Shown in pieces: positions 1 to 11,081 of a stretch of DNA of 64,000 bases. This stretch comes from Burkholderiales bacterium. GTDB lineage: Bacteria; Pseudomonadota; Gammaproteobacteria; Burkholderiales; Burkholderiaceae_C. Where the stretch lies: the NCBI GenBank assembly GCA_028868825.1, contig JAGWTU010000001.1:186001-250000 (forward strand), read 5' to 3'. The notes below the pieces were generated by a model. The model was not told the origin of the DNA and made no database searches. It saw nothing but the letters and a program-made list of their open reading frames with translations. The translations under genes were made by a program, and so were the position numbers. Position 1 is the stretch's first letter. Every line of letters starts with the position of its first letter.

Positions 1-1306
1 AGGTCTTGCCGACGCAGCGCGGGTCGAGGATGCGCAGCGGCCGCCCCGGCGCCGCACCGGCCAGCGGGTTGAACGCGGCCAGCGACAGGCACATCGCCAT
101 GCGGTGGTCGTCGTAGGTGCGGATCGTCGCCGACTGCCAGCTCGTGGGCGGCGTGACCTCGATGAAGTCGGGCCCCTCGACGACGCCGGCGCCGACCTTG
201 CGCAGCTCCGCGGCCATCGCCGCGATGCGGTCGGTTTCCTTGACGCGCCAGCTCGCGATGCCCGTGAGCCGCGTCGGACCCTCGGCATACAGCGCCATCA
301 CCGCCAGCGTCATCGCCGCGTCGGGAATGTGATTGCAGTCGAGCGCGATGCCCTGCAGCGGCCAGCGGCCGCGATGGACCTCGAGCCAGCCGGGTCCGCT
401 GCGCACCTGCGCGCCCATCGCGACGGCGGCGTCGACGAAGCGGATGTCGCCCTGGATCGAATCGCTGCCCACGCCCTCGATGCGCAGCGGCGCACCGCCA
501 TGCGCGGCGATGGCGCCGAGCGCGACGAAGTACGAGGCGGATGAGGCGTCGCCCTCGACATGGATCGCGCCCGGGCTCGTGAACGAGGCACCGCGGGCGA
601 TCGTGAAGCGCTGCCAGCCCTCGCGCGCGACCGTGACGCCGAAGCGCTGCAGCAGGTTCAGCGTGATCTCGATATAGGGCTTGGAGATCAGCTCGCCGTC
701 GACCTCGATGACGATGTCGCGCTCCTGCGCAACGAGCGGCAACGCCAGCAGCAGGGCGGTCAGGAACTGGCTCGAGACATCGCCGCGCACGCGGATCGGC
801 CGCTCGGTCGCGAGGCGGCCGCCGGCCGTGCCCGACAGGCGCAGCGGCGGGTAGCCGGGCTGGCCGAGATCGTCGATGCGGCAGCCCAGCGGGCGCAGCG
901 CGTCGACGAGGTCACCGATCGGGCGCTCGTGCATGCGCGCGACGCCCGCGAGTTCGAAGCGCCCGCCCTGCGTCGCCGCGAGCAGCGCCAGCGTCGCCGC
1001 CAGCGGTCGCATCGCGGTGCCGGCATTGCCGAGGAACAGTTTCGCCTCGTGCACCGCGAGGCGGCCCGCGATACCGGTGACGCGCAGCACGGCGCCGTCG
1101 CGCTCGAGCCCGCAACCGAGTTGCGCCAGCGCCGCCAGCATCACTTTCGTGTCGTCGCTGTCGAGCAGGTCGTGGACCTCGGTCGTGCCGCGGGCCATGC
1201 CGGCGAGCAGCAGCACGCGGTTGGAGATGCTCTTCGATCCGGGCAGGCGCACGGTGCCGGATGCGCCGACGAGGGGCGGCAGGTCGAGATGGGGGATGTC
1301 GTACAT
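1..1306 (-). CDS. aroA: 3-phosphoshikimate 1-carboxyvinyltransferase (EPSP synthase), 3' end missing
   Basis: Joins shikimate-3-phosphate and phosphoenolpyruvate to form EPSP in the cytoplasmic shikimate pathway. The frame starts [14 protein letters not shown] and shows the family blocks [16 protein letters not shown] (binding loop), [14 protein letters not shown] (PEP-site region) and, near the window edge, [16 protein letters not shown] and YDDHRMAM. About 435 codons are present; the frame breaks off just after the RCVGKT block, so roughly 15-25 C-terminal residues probably lie outside. The ATG at 1306 is chosen because the upstream in-frame codons offer no ATG or GTG before the tyrA stop. 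It lies 42 bp downstream of tyrA in a pheA-tyrA-aroA run for aromatic amino acid synthesis. Confidence 0.95.
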   Translation of the reverse strand, partial: MYDIPHLDLPPLVGASGTVRLPGSKSISNRVLLLAGMARGTTEVHDLLDSDDTKVMLAALAQLGCGLERDGAVLRVTGIAGRLAVHEAKLFLGNAGTAMRPLAATLALLAATQGGRFELAGVARMHERPIGDLVDALRPLGCRIDDLGQPGYPPLRLSGTAGGRLATERPIRVRGDVSSQFLTALLLALPLVAQERDIVIEVDGELISKPYIEITLNLLQRFGVTVAREGWQRFTIARGASFTSPGAIHVEGDASSASYFVALGAIAAHGGAPLRIEGVGSDSIQGDIRFVDAAVAMGAQVRSGPGWLEVHRGRWPLQGIALDCNHIPDAAMTLAVMALYAEGPTRLTGIASWRVKETDRIAAMAAELRKVGAGVVEGPDFIEVTPPTSWQSATIRTYDDHRMAMCLSLAAFNPLAGAAPGRPLRILDPRCVGKT

Positions 1307-1348
1307 CGAGGCGGCGGCGCCTGAACCAGAAAGGGGACGCAGCCGCGG

Positions 1349-2239
1349 TCAGGGCTTGCCGGCCGCGGGGAGGCGGGGGGTGCTCATCTGCCAGCCCGTG
1401 CGGCCTTCGGAAGGGCCGCGGATCAGGCCCTCGAGCGCGTCGGCGTTGCCTTCGCGCATCGCGTGCTCGATCGCGTCGAGCGCGTGGCGGAAACGCTGCG
1501 ACTGCTTGAGCACCTCCTCGCGATTGGCGGTGAGGATGTCGCGCCAGACATCGGGACTGCTGGCGGCGATGCGCGTGAAATCGCGGAAACCCGGTCCGGC
1601 GAGCGAGAGGTAGTCGCGCCCGGCGGGCTGGTTGGCGACGGCGCTGAAATAGGCGAAGGCGAGCAGGTGCGGCAGGTGGCTGACGGCGGCGAAAGCGGCG
1701 TCGTGGTTCTCGGGCGTCATCTTCAGCACCTGGGCGCCGATGGCCGACCAGACGTCGGTGGCCTTCTGCACCATCTCCGGCGCGGTCTGCGGCAGCGGCG
1801 TGAGGATGACCTGGCGACCGCTGTAGAGCGCGGCGTCGGCGTTCTGGATGCCCGAGACCTCCTTGCCCGCGATCGGGTGCGCGGGGACGAAGGAGGCGAT
1901 GCGCCCGCGCAGCACGCGGCGCGCGGCGTCGACGACGTCGCGCTTGGTGCTGCCGACGTCCATGAACAGCACGCCGGGTTCGACGAGATCGCGGATGTCC
2001 TTGAAGGTCGTCTCGGTCGCCGCCACCGGCACCGCGAGGAGGACGATGTCGGAACCGGACACCGCGAGCAGCGCCGATTCGGCGGCGATGTCGATCACAC
2101 CCAGCTTGCGCGCGCGCTCGGTCGTCGACGGCGACTTGCTGTAGCCCATCACGCGCTTGACGAGCCCGGCGCGCTTGAGCGCGAGCGCGAAGCTCCCGCC
2201 CATCAATCCGCAGCCGATGACGCCGAGTTGCTGAAACAT
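1349..2239 (-). CDS. tyrA: Prephenate dehydrogenase (TyrA family)
   Basis: Oxidative decarboxylation of prephenate to 4-hydroxyphenylpyruvate in tyrosine synthesis, 296 residues. The N-terminus carries the Rossmann NAD(P) motif GVIGCGLMGGSFALAL, then VPVAATETTF, the DVGSTK segment and the hallmark substrate-site block AHPIAGKEVSG around residue 130. The start codon abuts the pheA stop (no intergenic base), so translation is probably coupled to pheA. No ACT or chorismate-mutase domain is fused. In many Burkholderiales a hisC paralogue separates pheA from tyrA; here it is absent. Confidence 0.93.
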   Translation of the reverse strand: MFQQLGVIGCGLMGGSFALALKRAGLVKRVMGYSKSPSTTERARKLGVIDIAAESALLAVSGSDIVLLAVPVAATETTFKDIRDLVEPGVLFMDVGSTKRDVVDAARRVLRGRIASFVPAHPIAGKEVSGIQNADAALYSGRQVILTPLPQTAPEMVQKATDVWSAIGAQVLKMTPENHDAAFAAVSHLPHLLAFAYFSAVANQPAGRDYLSLAGPGFRDFTRIAASSPDVWRDILTANREEVLKQSQRFRHALDAIEHAMREGNADALEGLIRGPSEGRTGWQMSTPRLPAAGKP

Positions 2240-3343
2240 CTAGTGGACGTCGATGGGGTAGGTGCCGAGGATCTTGAAGAAGGCGCAGGCGCCGCGCAGA
2301 TCCTTCAGTGCCGCATCGACCCGGGGCTCGTCGGGATGGCCCTGGAGGTCGATGTAGAAGTAGTACTCCCATTGCCCCGAGCGCGCCGGGCGCGATTCGA
2401 AGCGGCTCATCGACACGCCGTGGGTCTTCAGCGGCACCAGCATGTCGTGCACGGCCCCGGGCCGGTTCGTCACCGAGACGACGAGGCTCGTGCAATCGTG
2501 CCCCGAGGCCTTCGGTATCGGGTGGCGCTGCGGATGCGTGACGATGGCGAAGCGGGTGCGGTTGTGGGCATCGTCCTGGATCGCCGGCGCGATCAGGTGC
2601 AGCCCGTATTCGCTGGCCGCGCGCTGGCTCGCGATCGCCGCCAGCGCCGGGTCGGCGCCGGCCATGCGCGCGCCCTCGGCGTTGCTGGCCACCGGCCGGC
2701 GCTCGACCTGGGGCAGGTGATGGCTGAGCCAGCGGTGGCATTGCGCCAAGGCCTGCGGGTGGGCGCAGACGGCGCTGATGCCGTCGAGGCTGTCGCGCTG
2801 GCGCAGCAGGTTGTGGCGCACGAGCAGGCTGGTCTCGCCGATGATGAACAGCGGCGTCGTGAGGAACAGGTCGAGCGAACGCGCAACGACGCCCTCGGTC
2901 GAGTTCTCGACGGGCACGACGCCGAAATCGGCAGCGCCCGACGTTGCGGCGTGCATCACCTCGTCGATGCTGGCGCTCGGCAGGCGCACGATGGAGTTCC
3001 CGAAGTAGCCCAGCGCGGCCTCCTCGCTGAACGTGCCGGCGGGGCCGAGGTAGGCCACGCGCGTCGGCGTCTCGAGCGCGCGGCAGGCCGACATGATCTC
3101 GCGCCAGATCGGCGCCACGCCCTCGTTGCGCAGCGGACCGGGGTTGAGCGCCTTCAGGCCGTCGATGACCTGGGCCTCGCGCTCGGGCCGGAACACGACC
3201 GAGCCTTCGCGCTTCTTGATCTCGCCGACCTCGAGCGCCAGGGCGGCGCGCCGGTTCAGCAGCGTCAGCAGCTCGCGGTCGACGGCATCGATGCGGCCGC
3301 GCAAGGTCGGCAGATCGGCAGCTGACGGGTCGGGTTCGGCCAT
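2240..3343 (-). CDS. pheA: Bifunctional chorismate mutase / prephenate dehydratase (P-protein)
   Basis: Converts chorismate to prephenate and then phenylpyruvate for phenylalanine synthesis, 367 residues. Three domains are visible in order: an N-terminal AroQ-type chorismate mutase (LRGRIDAVDRELLTLLNRR, first ~95 residues), a prephenate dehydratase domain beginning VAYLGPAGTFSEEAA, and a C-terminal ACT regulatory domain with the Phe-binding FESRP motif near residue 310. The ACT domain implies feedback inhibition by phenylalanine. It is 13 bp from the DUF2059 gene upstream and abuts tyrA downstream; serC, often found between gyrA and pheA in related genomes, is missing. Confidence 0.95.
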   Translation of the reverse strand: MAEPDPSAADLPTLRGRIDAVDRELLTLLNRRAALALEVGEIKKREGSVVFRPEREAQVIDGLKALNPGPLRNEGVAPIWREIMSACRALETPTRVAYLGPAGTFSEEAALGYFGNSIVRLPSASIDEVMHAATSGAADFGVVPVENSTEGVVARSLDLFLTTPLFIIGETSLLVRHNLLRQRDSLDGISAVCAHPQALAQCHRWLSHHLPQVERRPVASNAEGARMAGADPALAAIASQRAASEYGLHLIAPAIQDDAHNRTRFAIVTHPQRHPIPKASGHDCTSLVVSVTNRPGAVHDMLVPLKTHGVSMSRFESRPARSGQWEYYFYIDLQGHPDEPRVDAALKDLRGACAFFKILGTYPIDVH

Positions 3344-3356
3344 GGGCGCGGTCGTG

Positions 3357-3961
3357 TCACTTCTTGGCGGCGGCGCCCGAGGCGGCGGCGGACGGGCTGG
3401 GCAGGCCGAGGTGGCTGCTCATCGCCTGCTCCATGGCCTTGAACTTGGGTTCGAGTTCGGCGCGCATGTCGGCGACCAGCTTCGCCGACATGGCCTGCTG
3501 GATCTCGCCGCCGATCGACTGGTAGCGGCGGAACACGGGCGATTCGAGGATGGTCGCAATCTGGCGCAGTTCGTCCTCGCTGAAGCGTTCCTCGAGCATC
3601 GGTCCGATGACGCTCGGCGCGAGCTTGACCGCACGCGCCTTGGCCAGCGGCGTCACTTCATCTGCGTACTTGCGCGCGTCGGCCTCGACATCGCGGGCCG
3701 CGGCCTCGCGCTTGTCGGCGGGCATGTTCTGCAGCACGCGGCCGGCACCCTGCATCAGCTGGCCCGCGGGCTGCTGGACGAGCGCGGCGGCCATGTTCTC
3801 GAGGAACGGCTGCTGCGCCTTGAGCACGCGCGCCACGAGTTCCTTCTTCGCCGCGCTGACCTTGGCCGGCGCAGGCTTGGCGGCGGCGGCCGGGGCGGGT
3901 TGCGCCTGGACGGCCGCGACGGCAGCGATCAGGGCGGCGCAGGCGAGGGACTTCTTCAGCA

Positions 3962-3962
<1 letters not shown>
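3357..3962 (-). CDS. DUF2059 domain protein with signal peptide
   Basis: 201 residues. The N-terminus MLKKSLACAALIAAVAAVQA is a typical Sec signal peptide, followed by an Ala/Pro-rich linker and an all-helical domain with the DUF2059-type segment FSEDELRQIATILESPVFRRY. It is predicted to be periplasmic; the family's molecular role is unknown. The ATG overlaps the gyrA stop by one base (TGATG), so it is probably translated from gyrA-containing mRNA. The C-terminus is low-complexity Ala/Ser/Lys. Confidence 0.8.
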
Positions 3963-6601
<2,639 letters not shown>

Positions 6602-6879
6602 GCGCTCACAGGTTGGGGAGGGCCTCCGAGCCAGGACTGCAGCGGAGTGAAGCCCATGATTCTACGGCCGTGCGACCTGTCGCGGATGCGCAACAAGCGC
6701 CCCGGCGAGCCCTGACGCAGGGCCCAAAATGGGGCCCGACCGACACCCTATGGCACAATCATCCGTCAATGGCGAGTACCCGTTGCCATGGGGATTTGCC
6801 CGGTAAACATCCCAAAATTCCCGCTTGTCGTTTTGGACGTCGCGCAGGTCCGTCTGCGCCATTTCTCGAGAGGAGAACC
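6602..6879. other. gyrA-ompA divergent intergenic region
   Basis: 278 bp between divergent gyrA and ompA. The most AT-rich part lies around 6725-6835. A strong Shine-Dalgarno AGGAG (6871-6875) precedes ompA. A minus-strand TAGAAT (6664-6659) could be a gyrA -10, but I see no convincing -35. No credible gene. Confidence 0.5.
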
Positions 6880-7557
6880 ATGAAGAAATTGAACAAGGTG
6901 GCGGTGCTCTTTGCATCCGCTGCGCTTGCGGCCCCCATCGTCGCTTTCGCGCAGGCGAAGTCGATCGACAACTGGCGGGCCACCGACGGTACCGTCTGGA
7001 AGAACGGCACCAACGAACTGTGCTGGCGCGATTCGGGCTGGACTCCGGCGACTGCGGCTGAGAACTGCGACGGCGCGATCAAGCCGCCGCCGCCACCGGC
7101 CCCGGCTCCCCCGCCGCCGCCCCCGCCCCCGCCGCCCGCTCCGGTGGCTCCGCCGCCCCCGCCGCCGCCCGCCCCGGTCGTGGCCCCGGCCCCGGTGCAG
7201 GAGAAGGTGACCTTCGCTGCCGATGCGTACTTCGACTTCAACAAGGCGAAGCTGAAGCCCGAAGGCATTGCCAAGCTGACCGACCTGGTGGACAAGACGA
7301 AGGCGATCAACCTCGAGGTGATCATCGCCGTCGGCCACACCGACTCGATCGGCAGCAATGCCTACAACCAGAAGCTGTCGATCTCGCGCGCCGAGGCCGT
7401 CAAGGGCTTCCTGGTCGGCAAGGGTGTCGAGAAGAACCGCGTGTACACCGAAGGCAAGGGCAAGACCCAGCCGGTGGCCGACAACAAGACCTCCGAAGGC
7501 CGCGCGAAGAACCGTCGCGTGGAAGTCGAGGTCGTCGGTACCCGCACCAAGAAGTGA
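6880..7557 (+). CDS. ompA: OmpA-family outer membrane protein with C-terminal peptidoglycan-binding domain
   Basis: 225 residues. The signal peptide MKKLNKVAVLFASAALAAPI ends near AFAQA. A short N-terminal domain (NWRATDGTVWKNGTNELCW) is typical of Burkholderiales OmpA proteins and has two Cys that may pair. A linker of about 45 residues follows, made almost only of Pro, Ala and Val (7081-7200). The C-terminal OmpA domain binds peptidoglycan: YFDFNKAKLKPEG, VGHTDSIGSNAYNQKLS, SRAEAVKGFL and NRRVEVEV. There is no eight-strand barrel, so it is the short type. AGGAG five bases before ATG supports the start. A terminator follows at 7598-7620. Confidence 0.92.
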   Translation: MKKLNKVAVLFASAALAAPIVAFAQAKSIDNWRATDGTVWKNGTNELCWRDSGWTPATAAENCDGAIKPPPPPAPAPPPPPPPPPPAPVAPPPPPPPAPVVAPAPVQEKVTFAADAYFDFNKAKLKPEGIAKLTDLVDKTKAINLEVIIAVGHTDSIGSNAYNQKLSISRAEAVKGFLVGKGVEKNRVYTEGKGKTQPVADNKTSEGRAKNRRVEVEVVGTRTKK

Positions 7558-7597
7558 CATCGGCGGCCCGGGACTTTCCCGGGCTCCGATCGACCGG

Positions 7598-7620
7598 AAC
7601 CCCGCTGCGGCGGGGTTTTT
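7598..7620 (+). terminator. Rho-independent terminator of ompA
   Basis: Stem AACCCCGC / GCGGGGTT with a TGCG loop followed by five T residues, 41 bp after the ompA stop. Confidence 0.88.
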
Positions 7621-7647
7621 CATTTACTGAGATATAGACACTATCAG

Positions 7648-7740
7648 CGTGCAGAACTTGCACGTTTAGCCTCAAAAGACGGGTTTGGCGCAGAGGGGTG
7701 CGGCCAGGCTCTGCGCGTAACGTGCAACTCTTGCACGTTT
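7648..7740. promoter_or_regulatory. Two 20-bp palindromic operator-like repeats upstream of the integrase
   Basis: CGTGCAGAACTTGCACGTTT (7648-7667) and CGTGCAACTCTTGCACGTTT (7721-7740) are near-identical inverted repeats (CGTGCA-N4-TTGCACG) whose starts lie 73 bp apart. The second overlaps the predicted integrase -35. A half-like GTGCACAAG lies just before the start codon. They could be repressor operators or recombinase binding sites. Confidence 0.6.
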
Positions 7741-7760
7741 GGCCTTCATCGTGCTATTCT
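7731..7760 (+). promoter_or_regulatory. Candidate integrase promoter
   Basis: TTGCAC (7731-7736), an 18-bp spacer, then TATTCT (7755-7760). The -35 sits inside the second palindrome, so binding there would block transcription. Transcription would start only a few bases before the ATG at 7770, leaving almost no leader. Confidence 0.35.
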
Positions 7761-7769
7761 GTGCACAAG

Positions 7770-8957
7770 ATGGCCGTTCTGAAGCTTTCGGGCACGCTCA
7801 ATAGTGAACCGCAGGGGAAATCACACCCCGAAGCGGGGAGCGACTCCAGCCTGAGCTTCCTTCACGGCACGAAGCTGGCCTACGCGTCGAACCTCGTTCG
7901 CGACTGGCACGCCGACCTGCTCCACTACCAAGGTCTGAAGCCCGGCAGCGCAAAGCTGCACCGCGACAACCTGCTGCGGCTGCTCAACCACGCACGCGTC
8001 GCGCCGTGGGATCTGCAGAAGGACCACGTCACGCGCTACTTCGAATCGCGCGTGGACCAAGAGACCGGCCAGATGCTGGCGCCTGCCACCGTGGGCACCT
8101 ATTGCGCGGCCTGGAGAGGTTTCCAGAACTACATGCTGACGGCCGAGCGCGTCAACGAACTGTTCTCCGAGTTCAAGGTCCGGGCGAAGGCGTTCGTCGA
8201 CGACGACAACTCGATCGCGGTCAAGCGCCACAAGCTCAACTGGGTACCCAAGGGCTGGGCGTTGACAGGCGCGGAGATCGACGCGATCGACGAGACGTTC
8301 CGGTCAGAGATCGCACGGGCTGCGCGCGAGCATTCGAAGTCGTTGCTGCCGTTGCAGCGCGACCGCGTGATGTTCCATGTGGGAATTCACTTCGCCCTAC
8401 GCATCTCGGAACTGACCGAGCTGCGAGTGTCCAGTTTCTGCGCCAGCTTGGACAAGGACCTTCAGCACTTCGGGAAGTGGGGAGTGGTGACGGTCACCGG
8501 AAAAGGTGATGTCACCGGCTCGATTCCCATGCGCGATCCGAGCGTGCACGGCCTGATCGAGTGGTACACGAAGAGCGTGCGGCAGAAGATTCTGCTCAGG
8601 CGCGCGTCCAAGACCGATGACGACGGGCGGCGTCGGATCAAGGGCGAAATGGTGAGCGTGAGCGACCTCATGTTCCCGAGCGAACGCGGTGGCGTGGTTT
8701 GCCCCAACGGCTTCCGCAAGCGGCTCGCGGACATCGCCATGAAGGCTGGCGTTCTGCGGCGCAAGCTCACGCCACACACGCTGCGGCACACTGGCTGCAC
8801 GTTGATGGTCCCGCTGTACTCGCCGGAGATCGCGCAGAAGTACATGAGGCACAAGCATCTCCATACGACGCTGTACTACTACCACCCGACGCCCCTGGCC
8901 GCTGCCAACGAGGTGAACAGCGCTGCTCAGCTGTTTGACGATGAGGAAGAGGACTGA
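7770..8957 (+). CDS. Tyrosine-type site-specific recombinase (integrase)
   Basis: 395 residues, expected to cut and rejoin DNA for island integration or excision. An N-terminal SAM-like core-binding region (YASNLVRDWHADLLHYQGLK) precedes a complete catalytic domain: Arg I in HFALRISELTEL, the beta-hairpin Lys in VTGKGDVTG, Arg II in HTLRHTGCTL, and the nucleophile Tyr in HKHLHTTLYYYHPT. The ATG at 7770 lacks a clear Shine-Dalgarno and lies about 10 bp after a -10-like box, so the mRNA may be leaderless. The next gene starts one base after the stop, and two further genes follow by overlap. Confidence 0.9.
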   Translation: MAVLKLSGTLNSEPQGKSHPEAGSDSSLSFLHGTKLAYASNLVRDWHADLLHYQGLKPGSAKLHRDNLLRLLNHARVAPWDLQKDHVTRYFESRVDQETGQMLAPATVGTYCAAWRGFQNYMLTAERVNELFSEFKVRAKAFVDDDNSIAVKRHKLNWVPKGWALTGAEIDAIDETFRSEIARAAREHSKSLLPLQRDRVMFHVGIHFALRISELTELRVSSFCASLDKDLQHFGKWGVVTVTGKGDVTGSIPMRDPSVHGLIEWYTKSVRQKILLRRASKTDDDGRRRIKGEMVSVSDLMFPSERGGVVCPNGFRKRLADIAMKAGVLRRKLTPHTLRHTGCTLMVPLYSPEIAQKYMRHKHLHTTLYYYHPTPLAAANEVNSAAQLFDDEEED

Positions 8958-8958
8958 C

Positions 8959-9453
8959 ATGACGATGAAGATCAAGCTGCGAAATCGCCTGGAGGTTCTG
9001 ATGCGCGACTCCGGCGTGAAGTCCATCGAAGAGATGGCGCAACGCCTGACCGAGAACCAGGGCTACAAGATCACGCGCACGCCGTTGAGCCGGAAGTTCA
9101 AGGACGATGACGTGCAGCTGCCGCTGTCGCTCATCGAGGCGCTGTGCAACGAACTGCAGTGTCTGCCGGGTGACCTGTTCGAGACCAACGTGAGCGACGC
9201 GCCTGCGGAATTCGTCGATGACCTCCGGTCTCGCCTGCAGCCGTTTCGGTACGGTACGTTGAGGCTGGCGAAGCCCGGGTCTGCGAGCGATGCCCAGGCC
9301 ACCGCGCAAGAAGCCGCAGCGCCGCCGGCAGCGGCGTCGCCTGAACCAACAACCGCACGGCCGAAACCACGCCTTGCCGAGAAGAATCTCGACGATCTGG
9401 CCGGTCCAAAGGTAACGCATCTGAATGCCAAGAAGGTCAAGCCAAAGTCCTGA
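8959..9453 (+). CDS. Helix-turn-helix (Cro/CI-like) protein of the integrase operon
   Basis: 164 residues. The N-terminal ~75 residues look like an XRE-type HTH: LRNRLEVLMRDSGVKSIEEM, then TPLSRKFKDDDVQLPLSLIE and LCNELQCLPGDLFE, the last typical of the fifth helix of this fold. The C-terminal half is Ala/Pro/Lys-rich and probably disordered. An in-frame TTG at 8935 could add eight residues, but the ATG at 8959, one base after the integrase stop, is more natural. It may repress at the palindromes upstream of the integrase or direct recombination; both are inferences. Confidence 0.75.
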   Translation: MTMKIKLRNRLEVLMRDSGVKSIEEMAQRLTENQGYKITRTPLSRKFKDDDVQLPLSLIEALCNELQCLPGDLFETNVSDAPAEFVDDLRSRLQPFRYGTLRLAKPGSASDAQATAQEAAAPPAAASPEPTTARPKPRLAEKNLDDLAGPKVTHLNAKKVKPKS

Positions 9454-10780
9454 CCCACGCACCGGCGTGTGCACCCTGTGCGAGCACACGCTGCAGTGGA
9501 CCAACTGGCACGAACACCGCCACTGTTTCCAGTCGGAGGCTGTCCGGCCGGAAGGGTGCTGGGCGCTGCAAGAAGGCAGCGGCCTGGCCTTGTGCGCGCA
9601 ATCGCTTGCGGCCCGCAGGACGACAGCAGCGCGATTCGAGGTGCGCCTGACGGTGCTTAAAGGCCTCGGGAAAGTCATCGACGGTGGCGATGCAGCCGTC
9701 ATCCGCTACCTGCGCACGCTGACACCAGAACAGACCTACGAACTGGTCCGTTCGGCCGTGCCCGCATTGCAGGCCCGCGTATCTGCATTGCTCAAGCAGG
9801 CCGAGGTCAAGGAACCACGGCGAGAACGCAGGCAGGTGTCCATACCGGAATCGATCCCGGAGCAAATGAAGGACATGCTGCTGAAGTACGAGGCGAAGCT
9901 TGAACGCCGATCCGACCGGCTGACCGAGAAGGGCCACACCCGTTCGTATGCCTACATCGCACGGCTGATGTCGGAGCCGCGCAGGCTGGCTATCTACCTG
10001 GCTGCGGAAGGGCATACCTCCTGGGTCAGCATGAAGAGGCGCGACGTGGTGTCGTTCATGGCGAAGAACCCCGCCGTTCTGCGCACGTCCGTCGAGCGCT
10101 TCCTACGGTTCTTGGAGGAGGACAGGCCTTTCGCTGCAGCATCAACCGTGCAGCGCAAGGGTGCGAAGAGAAAGTCGGGCGTAGGGCAGTCGAGCCCCGC
10201 GCACGAGGTTCTTTCGCCAGAGGAACTGAAGGCGATTCTGGATCGCGTCCGGTCGGAGAACACTGAGCCCGAGTACCTCCTGACCTGGCTGATCTGCAAG
10301 ATGGGTCTGACCGCGCAGGCGGCCTACGACATCACGCTCGACAAGTTCGAGGTCAACGAAGCCGGGAGGCTGGCCGTCAGACCTGCACGGGTCTGGGTGT
10401 TGGTGCCCAAGAGCGTCGCCGCCATCTTCGAACGAAACATCCAGCAGCTTTTCCCCGGATGGCGCGATGCCACGCTGGAAGCGCGCTCGCACATGTCGCT
10501 GTTCGTCACGACAATCCCAAAGGTCCACGTGTTCGTTGAACAGACCTTGGGGCAGAAGGCGAGGACTCTTCGTGCCTCCGCCATCTACGCGGCGATGCGC
10601 GCGGGCCACCGCGATCGCGTCACGCTCGTCGAAACGATGGGCGTGTCCATCGCCACCATCCAAAAGCTTGAGCGTCTTCTGTCGGCCGACCTGCACCGCA
10701 CCTTGCCGGCGGCGTTCGTGAAGGAGCGCAACAAGCACATCATGGGCACGGCCGGAACTCAGGATGACGGAACCGAGTAG
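9425..10780 (+). CDS. Recombinase-like protein lacking catalytic residues, with N-terminal Cys/His cluster
   Basis: 451 residues, starting inside the previous gene (29-bp overlap). The N-terminus has a zinc-finger-like cluster (CTLCEHTLQWTNWHEHRHC). The second half follows the layout of a tyrosine recombinase: a SAM-like segment around 190-230 (YLAAEGHTSWVSMKRRDVVS), a helix matching the Arg I region (LICKMGLTAQAAYDITLDKF), and a segment matching the HxxR and Tyr helices (KARTLRASAIYAAMRAGH, then MGVSIATIQKLERLL). Arg I, the HxxR His and the nucleophilic Tyr are all absent, so catalysis is unlikely. I infer an accessory DNA-binding partner of the upstream integrase. Fold assignment is by pattern only. 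Confidence 0.7.
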   Translation: MPRRSSQSPDPRTGVCTLCEHTLQWTNWHEHRHCFQSEAVRPEGCWALQEGSGLALCAQSLAARRTTAARFEVRLTVLKGLGKVIDGGDAAVIRYLRTLTPEQTYELVRSAVPALQARVSALLKQAEVKEPRRERRQVSIPESIPEQMKDMLLKYEAKLERRSDRLTEKGHTRSYAYIARLMSEPRRLAIYLAAEGHTSWVSMKRRDVVSFMAKNPAVLRTSVERFLRFLEEDRPFAAASTVQRKGAKRKSGVGQSSPAHEVLSPEELKAILDRVRSENTEPEYLLTWLICKMGLTAQAAYDITLDKFEVNEAGRLAVRPARVWVLVPKSVAAIFERNIQQLFPGWRDATLEARSHMSLFVTTIPKVHVFVEQTLGQKARTLRASAIYAAMRAGHRDRVTLVETMGVSIATIQKLERLLSADLHRTLPAAFVKERNKHIMGTAGTQDDGTE

Positions 10781-11081
10781 CTGCGAACCCTGGTTCGTCT
10801 ACATGCTGCAGTGCCGATCTGGGCGCGTCTACACCGGCGTCACGCCGGTGCTCGACCACCGAATCAAGGTGCATCAGGCCGGCAAGGGCGCGCTGTTCAC
10901 GCGTCTCGATCCCCCGCAGCGCCTGCTGGCCGCCAAGCTGTTCCCGAACAAGCGCGAGGCCATGAAGGTCGAACGGCAGGTCAAGGGGGTCCGCACTGAG
11001 CGCAAGCTGACGCTCGCCCGCATCTGGTCAGAACAGCACCCGGTCGACCAGGCCACCCAGGATCGCCTTGCGCTCGCGTAG
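10764..11081 (+). CDS. GIY-YIG nuclease-family small protein
   Basis: 105 residues. The GIY-YIG core is visible as FVYMLQCRSGRVYTGVT, followed by the Arg/His helix region RIKVHQAGKGALFTR and ANKxEA-like segment PNKREAMKVERQVK. This is the small single-domain (UPF0213/YhbQ-like) layout. It overlaps the upstream gene by 17 bp and its 3' end overlaps the convergent HipA-like gene by 54 bp. Whether it acts with the recombinase module is unknown. Confidence 0.8.
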   Translation: MTEPSSCEPWFVYMLQCRSGRVYTGVTPVLDHRIKVHQAGKGALFTRLDPPQRLLAAKLFPNKREAMKVERQVKGVRTERKLTLARIWSEQHPVDQATQDRLALA

